From an uncultured Verrucomicrobia subdivision 3 bacterium (GTDB lineage: Bacteria; Verrucomicrobiota; Verrucomicrobiia; Limisphaerales; UBA11358), in assembly GCA_903842235.1 (NCBI GenBank), contig CAIMLG010000290.1:1-37420 (forward strand): DNA of 37,420 nt. Reading direction: 5' to 3'. Below the pieces are notes generated by a model. It had not been told where the DNA came from, made no database searches, and saw only the letters and a program-made list of their open reading frames with translations. Below, piece by piece: positions 17,448 through 23,945 of the stretch. The first letter of the stretch is position 1. Every line of letters starts with the position of its first letter. Both the position numbers and the translations under genes were made by a program.

Positions 17448-19484
17448 TTAGCGTAGATTCCACTCGTTCAGCAGGGTCAGGGGAATTTCAGAGAGAAAGC
17501 GCGACGGCGTTTGGTAGGTGTCCATGCCGGCGGCGCCAAAACCGGCGCGCAGGTTTGGATAACACAGGTAAAGTTCGTTCTTCGCCCGCGTGATGCTGAC
17601 GTAGAACAGTCGCCGCTCCTCTTCCTCCCCGTCGTTGCTCTCGGTGGAACGGACGGAGGGAAATAATCCATCGCAGAGCATGATCACAAACACGATCTCG
17701 AATTCCAATCCCTTGGCCTGATGAATCGTGGAGAGCTTGATTTTCTCAGTTTCATCTTGGGGGTCTTCCGCGGCCTCGACATTCGTGAGCAGGGCGAGTT
17801 GCGTGAGAAACTCCTCCACTGTGCCGAATTGAAAGGCGAACTCGGCAAGCTGCTGGATTTCGTCCAGTCGGCGCTCGTAGTTATCGTAGGTCTCCTTGAG
17901 ATAATCATCGTAGCCCGCGTCCATGACCAGCCGCAGCATTTTCGCCGCGCTCCGGCGGGTGCTGTCCGCCTCCAGTTGCGAAATCGTGGCTACAAACTGC
18001 GCCCATCCGCCGGCTGCTTTCTTGGGCACGGCTTGGGCGCCGGCTTGCAGCCCTGCCGCGATTGAAAGTTGGGCGTTGGGCGTTGCGTGTTGAATGTTCC
18101 CCTCCATCTTCAACCCGCCCTCCTCCATGCTGGCCTTGAATCTTTGGAAAAGCTTCTCCGCGCCTTTGCCGCCGATGCCCGGAATCAACTGCACCAGCCG
18201 TTTGAAGGCCACTTCGTCGCGCGGGTTGGCGATGAATTTCAGATAGGCCGTCGCATCCTTAATGTGCGCCTGTTCAAAAAAGCGGAGGCCGCTGGTGATG
18301 GCGAAGGGAATTTGTTGCCGCCTCAGTTCCAGTTGCAGCTCCAGCGCGTGAAAGTGCGACCGGTAAAGGACGGCGATGTCGTTCAAGCTCGTGCCTTCGT
18401 TGCGCAGTTCCAGTGCGCGCTGGGCGATGAAGGCCGCCTGTTGGCCAGCGTCGTGGCACTGCACCAGCGCCGGTTTCACGCCGGACTTGCGCGCCGGCGC
18501 GAGCGCCTTGGCAAACTGGTTCACGTTCGCGGCAATGGCGGCATTGGCCACGTTGAGAATTTCCGGCGTGCTGCGGTAATTGGTTTCGATCTTGAACACC
18601 TTCGCGCCGGGATAGCGCTGGGGAAAGTTGAGGATGTTCGCGAAGTTCGCGCCGCGCCAGGCGTAGATGCTCTGCGCGTCATCGCCGACCACGGTGACGT
18701 TGTGATGCCGCGCGGCGAGCAGGTCAATGAGGTCGCCTTGCAGCTTGTTCGTGTCCTGATATTCGTCCACGAGGATGAACTGAAACCGGCGCTGATAATG
18801 TTCCCGGATGTCGGTGCGTTCCTGCAACAGCTTCAGCCAGAGCGCCAGCAGATCGTCGAAATCCATGCCGTTCGCCGCGCGCTTGCGGGCCAGGTAGCGC
18901 TTCTGCTGGTCGGCAATCTCGGCGGCGAACTGGGAGAAATAACTGAACTGCCCGTCCACCAGTTCCGCCGTGGTCTTGTGTGTGTTGGCCGCGAGCGAGA
19001 AGATTTCATTCAGCACGTCCGGCTTGGGAAAATGCTTGTCCTGCTTGTCAATCTTCGCGTCGGCCAGGCCCGCCTTGATCAAATCCTTCGCATCGTCGCG
19101 GTCAAGAATGGTGAAATCCTTCCGGTAGCCGAGCGCGTCGGCGTGCAGCCGCAAAATCCGAGCGCCGATGGAATGGAAGGTGCCGCCCCAGAGCGCGCGC
19201 AGTTCGTGGCCGAGCAGGTCCGAAACCCGCCGCATCATTTCGGCGGCCGCCTTGTTGGTGAAGGTCAGCAGCAATATTCGGTCCGCCGGAATGCCCTGTT
19301 CCAGCAGATACGCCACGCGGTAGGTGAGCGTCCGCGTTTTGCCGGAGCCGGCCCCGGCAATCACCAGTGCCGGCCCCGGCGGCGCGGTGACGGCGGCGAG
19401 TTGCTGCTCGTTGAGTTCGCGCGGATAATCAATGTTCAGCCGAATTTCCGGCGTGAACGGTTTCAGGACGTATTCGTGCGACAT
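17448..19484 (-). CDS. uvrD: UvrD/PcrA-type DNA helicase
   Basis: 678 residues from the ATG at 19484. The frame opens 18 codons earlier at a TTG, but the shorter form fits the family. SF1A helicase: motif LNEQQLAAV (Q motif), Walker A GAGSGKT (44-50), LTFTNKAAAEMMRR, a VDEYQDTN acidic motif, VGDDAQSIYAWRGA, STIHQAKGLEFEIVFV and FYVSITRAKNELYL. It unwinds DNA in repair and clears proteins from DNA, in the cytosol. In domain 2B (about residues 453-474) there is a stretch, EEGGLKMEGNIQH and on, encoded by a dispersed repeat and not expected in relatives. The tail is short, lacking the usual extended C-terminal RNA-polymerase-binding region of PcrA. The gene is convergent with uup and divergent from the NYN gene. 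Confidence 0.92.
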   Translation of the reverse strand: MSHEYVLKPFTPEIRLNIDYPRELNEQQLAAVTAPPGPALVIAGAGSGKTRTLTYRVAYLLEQGIPADRILLLTFTNKAAAEMMRRVSDLLGHELRALWGGTFHSIGARILRLHADALGYRKDFTILDRDDAKDLIKAGLADAKIDKQDKHFPKPDVLNEIFSLAANTHKTTAELVDGQFSYFSQFAAEIADQQKRYLARKRAANGMDFDDLLALWLKLLQERTDIREHYQRRFQFILVDEYQDTNKLQGDLIDLLAARHHNVTVVGDDAQSIYAWRGANFANILNFPQRYPGAKVFKIETNYRSTPEILNVANAAIAANVNQFAKALAPARKSGVKPALVQCHDAGQQAAFIAQRALELRNEGTSLNDIAVLYRSHFHALELQLELRRQQIPFAITSGLRFFEQAHIKDATAYLKFIANPRDEVAFKRLVQLIPGIGGKGAEKLFQRFKASMEEGGLKMEGNIQHATPNAQLSIAAGLQAGAQAVPKKAAGGWAQFVATISQLEADSTRRSAAKMLRLVMDAGYDDYLKETYDNYERRLDEIQQLAEFAFQFGTVEEFLTQLALLTNVEAAEDPQDETEKIKLSTIHQAKGLEFEIVFVIMLCDGLFPSVRSTESNDGEEEERRLFYVSITRAKNELYLCYPNLRAGFGAAGMDTYQTPSRFLSEIPLTLLNEWNLR
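18061..18126. repeat. In-frame repeat insertion inside uvrD
   Basis: Plus strand: four tandem heptamers (GTTGGGC, GTTGGGC, GTTGCGT, GTTGAAT; 18068-18095), then CCTCCATCTTCAACCCGCCC and on to 18126. The second part matches, with a few gaps, the arm at 25663-25691 inside priA. Translated, it gives EEGGLKMEGNIQHATPNAQL. The reading frame stays intact. Confidence 0.7.
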
Positions 19485-19600
19485 GGGCGGAAATTGAAAG
19501 GCCAAACGCCCGCCAGCGAAAGGAAAAAGATGCGGCAAGTCAGGCTGACAATACCGTGGCGCGGCTGGTCCGTTTGGCTGGGGTGCGGACGCCCCTGGCT

Positions 19601-19629
19601 GAACTAGATTACAAACCGTTTCCCGTCAA
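19601..19629 (-). promoter_or_regulatory. Possible uvrD promoter
   Basis: Minus strand: TTGACG (19629-19624), 17-bp spacer, TAGTTC (19606-19601). The leader to the chosen ATG would be about 110 bases. The -35 box is good and the -10 box is weak. Confidence 0.35.
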
Positions 19630-19667
19630 GGCCACCGCATTGATGATCAAGGCGGTGGCGGATTTCG

Positions 19668-19696
19668 TTTTCAATTTGGCGGGTTCCCGTTAGGTT
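19668..19696 (+). promoter_or_regulatory. Possible leaderless promoter of the NYN gene
   Basis: TTTTCA (19668-19673), 17-bp spacer, TAGGTT (19691-19696), then six bases to the ATG at 19703. The geometry is the same as at ffh. The -35 box matches four of six consensus bases. Confidence 0.4.
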
Positions 19697-19702
19697 CGCG
19701 GC

Positions 19703-20173
19703 ATGGCATTGGTGCGCATTCTCGTCGATGGCTACTCGCTACTCCACCGTTGGCCGGAGCTGGCGGCGGGGGCGCCGCGCCATTCCGAGGCCGCCCGCGA
19801 TGCGCTGGTGGAGATGCTGACCCAGTATCAGGACGCGTGCGGCACGCCGGTGACGGTCTTTTTTGACGGTTCCAGTGGCCGTCGCCGCAAGCCCAAGGAT
19901 CAGTCGGGGCAGGCGGTGGAAGTTCTATTTTCCAGTGCCGGCCAGACGGCGGATGACTTGATCGAGCGTGCGGCGCACCGGTTTCAGCCATACGGCGAGG
20001 TGCTGGTGGTCACGGATGATTTTGCGGAGCGCAACACGGTGAGCGGGTTCGGCGGCTCCGTGGCGAGTTGCGATAATTTTATCCGCCTGATCCAGAATGC
20101 GCTGGTGGTCTTGGAGGAAAACCTCAACAATCATAACCGCGCCGAGCGCAACCGCTTTTCCCGCTCCCGCTAA
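19703..20173 (+). CDS. NYN-domain (YacP-like) ribonuclease
   Basis: 156 residues spanning one NYN/PIN-like domain. The family phrase RILVDGYSLLHR holds the first acidic residue (D9). VFFDGSSGRRRK, the acidic TADDLIERAA and VVTDDFAERN provide the remaining metal-binding carboxylates. YacP of Bacillus (Rae1) is an endoribonuclease that cuts mRNA in or near the ribosome; the same class of activity is likely here, on an unknown RNA target. The C-terminus is basic (NRAERNRFSRSR), suited to RNA. It lies six bases upstream of the vWA-like gene and probably shares its transcript. Confidence 0.88.
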   Translation: MALVRILVDGYSLLHRWPELAAGAPRHSEAARDALVEMLTQYQDACGTPVTVFFDGSSGRRRKPKDQSGQAVEVLFSSAGQTADDLIERAAHRFQPYGEVLVVTDDFAERNTVSGFGGSVASCDNFIRLIQNALVVLEENLNNHNRAERNRFSRSR

Positions 20174-20179
20174 AACGCC

Positions 20180-21412
20180 ATGAAACTCCATCGCTTTCAT
20201 ATTTCCATTCCGGTCGCGCGCTGGCTGCTGCTGGCCTTGGCGGCACTGACGCTGGTTTCCCGCGCTCCGGCCCAACCGCAGCAGGAAGAGCGCTGGCTGC
20301 TCGTGTTTGATACCGCGTCCGCCATGAAGAAACGGCTGCCCGCCGTGGAATCGGCGGTGAAAGATGTTTTATCCTCGAGTGTGAATGGCCGGATGCATGC
20401 CGGGGATAGCGTGGGCATCTGGACTTTTGACCAGCAACTGCACACGGGTCAGGTTCCCCTGCTGATCTGGAATCCGGCGGGCGCGGCCGGCACCGCTTCC
20501 AACTTGGTGACCTTCCTGCGCAAACAGCGTTATTCGGGCCTCACTTCGTTTGCCCCGTTGCAGCCCATGTTGAACCAGGTGATTGAAAATTCGGCCCGAT
20601 TGACCGTGGTGATTGTCTGTGACGGCCAAGGCGAAATCACCTGGACGCCCTACAACGACGGCATCAACCAGGCTTTCCGGAAGAGCGCGGATGAACGGAG
20701 CAAGCTGCGGCAGCCCGTGCTCCTGGTGTTGCGCACCCAGCGGGGCGAATACGTCGGTAGCTCGGTCAACTTTCCGCCCGGGGCGCTGAATGTGCCGGCA
20801 TTTCCGCCGTTGCCGCAGGAAATCAACCCGATCCCGACGAACCCACCGCCGCCGGTTCTTCCGGTCGTCAAACCGCGCCCCGTTCCTCCGCTCATCATTA
20901 TCGGCACCAAGACGCCCCCGGTGGTGAAGCCAGCCACCAATGAGCCGGTGAAACCAATGGTCGCCCCCAACCCGCCCGCGCCCCCGTCGGTGGCCGTGGA
21001 AACCAATTCAGCGACCTCCAACCCAGTGGCGCCAGTGAAACCCGTAATTCTGGTTCCCCCGCCGCCCGCCCCCGCCACCAATAATCCGGCCACGAATCTG
21101 CCTGTCGCGGTTGTGCTGCTTGTTCCGGCACCACCGGCACCGGCCACCAATCCGCCGGAACTGGAAGTTCTGGTGACCAACCCGGTCGTCACCAACCTGA
21201 TGGCGCGCACGGCTACTCCCACCAATGAGGTGGCCGGCCCGGCCAACCCGAATCCGGCCGGTTTTCGCATCTGGCTGGTCTTGGGGGCGGCTGCCGTGGC
21301 GGTTCTCCTGGTGTTGGTGGTCATGGTTGTGGGGCGCTCCCGCCAGCGGAGCCAGAGCAGCCTGATCACTAGTTCCATGAGTCAGGACCGCCGGCCGCCG
21401 CCGCGAAATTGA
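20180..21412 (+). CDS. Exported vWA-like protein with Pro-rich linker and C-terminal membrane anchor
   Basis: 410 residues. Signal peptide about 1-31 (basic start, hydrophobic 15-27, cut near APAQ). Residues 37-190 look like a von Willebrand factor A fold: ERWLLVFDTASAMKKRL, then GDSVGIWTFD, GLTSFAPL (near 120-127) and VVIVCDGQGEIT. The metal site normally has DxSxS; here it reads DTASA, so both serines are replaced and metal binding is doubtful. A 160-residue linker of Pro, Val, Ala, Thr and Asn with repeated PPAPATN-type phrases follows. One membrane span (about 357-379) and a short basic tail end the protein. It would hang a binding domain in the periplasm from the inner membrane. The partner is unknown. 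Confidence 0.75.
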   Translation: MKLHRFHISIPVARWLLLALAALTLVSRAPAQPQQEERWLLVFDTASAMKKRLPAVESAVKDVLSSSVNGRMHAGDSVGIWTFDQQLHTGQVPLLIWNPAGAAGTASNLVTFLRKQRYSGLTSFAPLQPMLNQVIENSARLTVVIVCDGQGEITWTPYNDGINQAFRKSADERSKLRQPVLLVLRTQRGEYVGSSVNFPPGALNVPAFPPLPQEINPIPTNPPPPVLPVVKPRPVPPLIIIGTKTPPVVKPATNEPVKPMVAPNPPAPPSVAVETNSATSNPVAPVKPVILVPPPPAPATNNPATNLPVAVVLLVPAPPAPATNPPELEVLVTNPVVTNLMARTATPTNEVAGPANPNPAGFRIWLVLGAAAVAVLLVLVVMVVGRSRQRSQSSLITSSMSQDRRPPPRN

Positions 21413-21462
21413 TTGCAATTCCCGCGTGACTTTTGGTGCTGGGTATGGAAAATTTCGCGGCC

Positions 21463-22065
21463 ATGAAAGCATTGACATTCATTACCACTTGGACGGCGGC
21501 CGTGCTGCTCGCCGCCGGTTGTGCCGACAAGCAAGCCCCCGTGCCCGCCGCCCCCGCCGCGAAGACCAATGAAGTCGCGGTGATCACGACCAGTGAAGGG
21601 GTCATGGTGCTGGAGTTTTATCCCGAAGTGGCGCCCGGCCACGTCGAGAATTTTAAAAAACTGGCCAAACAGGGTTTTTATGACGGCACCTGTTTTCACC
21701 GTGTGATCAAGGGTTTTATGATCCAGGCCGGCGATCCTAACACGAAGGACGAGGCGGCCAAGGTATCGTGGGGGCAGGGGGGGCCGGGCTATACGATCAA
21801 GGCCGAGTTCAATGCCAAGCATCACGCCCGCGGCATTCTCTCGATGGCACGCACGCCCGACCCGAACTCGGCCGGCAGCCAGTTTTTCATCTGCCACGGT
21901 GACGCCAACTCCCTAGACGGCCAATACACCGTTTTCGGCAACCTGAGCAAGGGCGACGACGTGCTGGAGAAAATTGCCACCACGCCGACCGAAGGCCCTG
22001 ATCGCCCGGTCAAACGCGTCAATATTGAAAGCATTAAAATCGTCCCCGCTGACAGCGTAAAATAA
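21463..22065 (+). CDS. Cyclophilin-type peptidyl-prolyl isomerase lipoprotein
   Basis: 200 residues from the ATG at 21463. Two earlier in-frame starts (21433, 21445) would place extra residues before the signal sequence, so they are less likely. The N-terminus MKALTFITTWTAAVLLAAGC is a lipoprotein signal with lipobox LAAGC, so the protein is lipid-anchored in the periplasm. The cyclophilin domain follows from about residue 35: FHRVIKGFMIQAGD (the catalytic Arg, Phe, Met and Gln), GGPGYTIKAEF, LSMARTPDPNSAGSQFFI and YTVFGNLSKGDDVLEKI. It speeds proline isomerisation in exported proteins. The next gene encodes a second cyclophilin without a signal peptide, and the two are clearly a tandem duplication. 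Confidence 0.93.
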   Translation: MKALTFITTWTAAVLLAAGCADKQAPVPAAPAAKTNEVAVITTSEGVMVLEFYPEVAPGHVENFKKLAKQGFYDGTCFHRVIKGFMIQAGDPNTKDEAAKVSWGQGGPGYTIKAEFNAKHHARGILSMARTPDPNSAGSQFFICHGDANSLDGQYTVFGNLSKGDDVLEKIATTPTEGPDRPVKRVNIESIKIVPADSVK

Positions 22066-22094
22066 TTTAGCCAACCCCAATTCCAAGAATATTT

Positions 22095-22595
22095 ATGAGC
22101 GAAGTTGCCATCCTTACCACCAGTGCTGGCGAAATGATCCTTGAATTCTGGCCCGACGTTGCGCCCGGCCACGTCGAGAATTTCAAGCAGCTGGCGAACC
22201 AGGGCTTTTATGACGGCACCTGTTTCCACCGCGTCATCAAGGGCTTTATGATTCAGGGCGGCGATCCGCTGACCAAAGATGACTCCAAACAGCGTGCTTG
22301 GGGCACTGGCGGCCCGGGCCATCAGATCAAGGCCGAGTTCAACGACAAGGCCCATACGCGCGGCGTGCTTTCCATGGCGCGCTCGCAGGACCCGAATTCC
22401 GCCGGCAGCCAGTTTTTCATCTGCCATGGCGACCCGCGCTTTCTCGACCGCCAATACACCGCGTTCGGCAAGCTGATCAAGGGCGACGACGTGCTGGAAA
22501 AAATCGGCACCACGCCCACCGTTCCCGGCGACCGGCCCGTGACAAAACAAACGCTGATCAGCGTGAAAATTGTCCCGGCGGACTCGGTGAAGTGA
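22095..22595 (+). CDS. ppiB: Cytosolic cyclophilin-type peptidyl-prolyl isomerase
   Basis: 166 residues, a single cyclophilin domain without any signal peptide. It aligns along its full length with the preceding lipoprotein: PDVAPGHVENFKQLANQGFY, FHRVIKGFMIQGGD, GGPGHQIKAEF, SAGSQFFICHGD and KGDDVLEKI, and both end in KIVPADSVK. All catalytic residues are kept. This copy should work in the cytosol. The gene starts 29 bp after its neighbour and is probably co-transcribed. It is followed at once by a palindromic repeat. Confidence 0.93.
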   Translation: MSEVAILTTSAGEMILEFWPDVAPGHVENFKQLANQGFYDGTCFHRVIKGFMIQGGDPLTKDDSKQRAWGTGGPGHQIKAEFNDKAHTRGVLSMARSQDPNSAGSQFFICHGDPRFLDRQYTAFGKLIKGDDVLEKIGTTPTVPGDRPVTKQTLISVKIVPADSVK

Positions 22596-22600
22596 TTTTC

Positions 22601-22689
22601 AGCCACAGATTTTCACAGTTGCACACCGATAAAATGCTCGTGTGCGAGACACAAAATCATCGGTGTCAATCTGTGTGCCTCCGTGGCTA
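22601..22689. repeat. AGCCACAGAT-type imperfect palindrome
   Basis: The left arm (22601-22630) and the reverse complement of the right arm (22660-22689) agree at 22 of 30 positions, with identical ends AGCCAC and ACACCGAT. A small hairpin CTCG-TGTG-CGAG (22636-22647) sits at the centre. One arm recurs at 10524-10555. The right edge GTGGCTAAT lies just before the next start codon. Confidence 0.8.
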
Positions 22690-22698
22690 ATTTCTATT

Positions 22699-22899
22699 GT
22701 GGAACTCGCCCAGCTCGCCCAAGTCCTCGTCGCCCTCGGTTGTCCGGCGGAAAAATCGGCCGAGATGGCCGCCCAGCTCGACAAGCGCGCCCGCCAGCTT
22801 TCCGATGAAAAGAGCCGCAGCTATGAGGAAGCCTTGCAGCATTTGGTTGCCCTCATGCGCCAAGGCTGGTCAGCCAAGGAAAAGGGTTTTAATTTGTGA
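22699..22899 (+). CDS. Small conserved-looking helical protein
   Basis: 66 residues from the GTG at 22699 (first residues VELAQLAQVLVALGCP). The frame is open further upstream to an ATG at 22642, but that part is only translated repeat sequence, so the GTG is preferred. The protein is mostly helical, with the phrases CPAEKSAEMAAQLDKRARQL and YEEALQHLVALMRQGW. It has no signal peptide or membrane span. I do not recognise a named family. Codon use and composition look like real coding sequence. Its stop codon lies inside the next repeat (22891-22960). Confidence 0.6.
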   Translation: MELAQLAQVLVALGCPAEKSAEMAAQLDKRARQLSDEKSRSYEEALQHLVALMRQGWSAKEKGFNL

Positions 22900-22960
22900 T
22901 TTACGATTTACGATAGACGCGCCTCAATCCATGCCGCTCGTAAATCGCAAATCCAATATC
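22891..22960. repeat. Inverted pair of heptamer arrays
   Basis: The left part reads in 7-bp steps AATTTGT, GATTTAC, GATTTAC, GATAGAC (22891-22918). The right part reads GTAAATC, GCAAATC, CAATATC (22940-22960), the inverse of the same word. The arms contain the stop codon of the upstream small gene (22897-22899) and end four bases before the Nudix ATG. Confidence 0.7.
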
Positions 22961-22964
22961 GAAT

Positions 22965-23522
22965 ATGATCCAGCCTTGGAAAAAAATCGGTTCCCAACCC
23001 GTCGGCGATTTCCGCATCTTCAAAATACGTTCCGATACCTGTGTGCATCCGCAGACCGGCCGGGAACATGATTTTTACATTCTCGACAGCGTTAACTGGG
23101 TCAATGTGATTGCCCTCACGCTGGACCAGCAACTGGTGATGATCCATCAATACCGCTTCGGCTCCGAGACCGTGGAACTGGAAATTCCCGGCGGCATGAT
23201 GGACCCGCACGAAACCGATCCGGTGGCCGCCGCCATTCGCGAGTTGCGGGAGGAAACCGGCTACGAAGGCGAAAATGCCCACCTGCTGGGCAAGATCTAC
23301 TCTAATCCAGCTATCCTGAGCAACACCACCTTCACCGTGCTCATTGAGAATTGCCGGATCAAGCACGGCACGCAGTTTGATCCCGCCGAAGATCTGGCTA
23401 CTCAGCTCGTGCCAGTGGCGGAGCTTCCCCAGTTGGTTGCCGATGGAAAAATCAGCCACAGCCTCGTCGTCGTGGCCCTGTATCATTTCGATCTGTGGCA
23501 GCGGGGGCTGAAGCAGGCCTGA
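22965..23522 (+). CDS. Nudix hydrolase, ADP-ribose pyrophosphatase-like
   Basis: 185 residues. The Nudix box runs from G77 to Y100: GG, MMDPH, E83, then RELREETGY. The spacing between E83 and R92 is eight residues, one more than the textbook pattern, as is seen in some members of this subgroup. The phrase ETVELEIPGG before the box is typical of ADP-ribose or nucleoside-diphosphate-sugar pyrophosphatases (NudF type). The likely reaction is cleavage of ADP-ribose or a similar dinucleotide in the cytosol; the true substrate cannot be read. It is followed after nine bases by the YkgJ-type gene, probably on one transcript. Confidence 0.88.
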   Translation: MIQPWKKIGSQPVGDFRIFKIRSDTCVHPQTGREHDFYILDSVNWVNVIALTLDQQLVMIHQYRFGSETVELEIPGGMMDPHETDPVAAAIRELREETGYEGENAHLLGKIYSNPAILSNTTFTVLIENCRIKHGTQFDPAEDLATQLVPVAELPQLVADGKISHSLVVVALYHFDLWQRGLKQA

Positions 23523-23531
23523 CCTGTTGGC

Positions 23532-23918
23532 ATGCCGATTTTTCTCGAATGTCAACGGTGCGGTGCCTGCTGTCGCTGGCCGGGGCAGGTGCGTCTGTCT
23601 GAGGCGGAAATCACCCGCATGGCCGCGTTCAAGGGCCAGAGCGAAACCGATTTCATCCAGCAATTCACCCGGCTCCGCTGGGATCGTGGCGGCTTGGCCT
23701 TGCAGGAGCAACCGGACGGCGCGTGCGTTTTACTGACCGGCGAAGGCTGCGCGGTCCAGCCCGTCAAGCCGCAGCAGTGCAAAGATTTTCCCAATCTCTG
23801 GCAATTTCCCGGCTCCGAAAAAACCTGCCAAGCCATCTCGCGCGAGGTCAGCGCGGAGGAATACGCGCGGCGCATCGCGTTGATTCGGGCGAAGGGAAAC
23901 GATCGGGCTGCTGATTGA
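23532..23918 (+). CDS. YkgJ-family cysteine-cluster protein
   Basis: 128 residues. The N-terminal motif CQRCGACC (C7, C10, C13, C14) and the later cysteines in GEGCAVQPVKPQQCKDFP match the YkgJ/Fli-type domain thought to bind zinc or an iron-sulfur cluster. The remaining region has KTCQAISREV. No signal peptide. The function of the family is not settled. It is co-directional with and nine bases from the Nudix gene, and convergent with priA 27 bp downstream. Confidence 0.87.
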   Translation: MPIFLECQRCGACCRWPGQVRLSEAEITRMAAFKGQSETDFIQQFTRLRWDRGGLALQEQPDGACVLLTGEGCAVQPVKPQQCKDFPNLWQFPGSEKTCQAISREVSAEEYARRIALIRAKGNDRAAD

Positions 23919-23945
23919 TGCAGTCCGCCGGGAGCCCGGGCGGGA

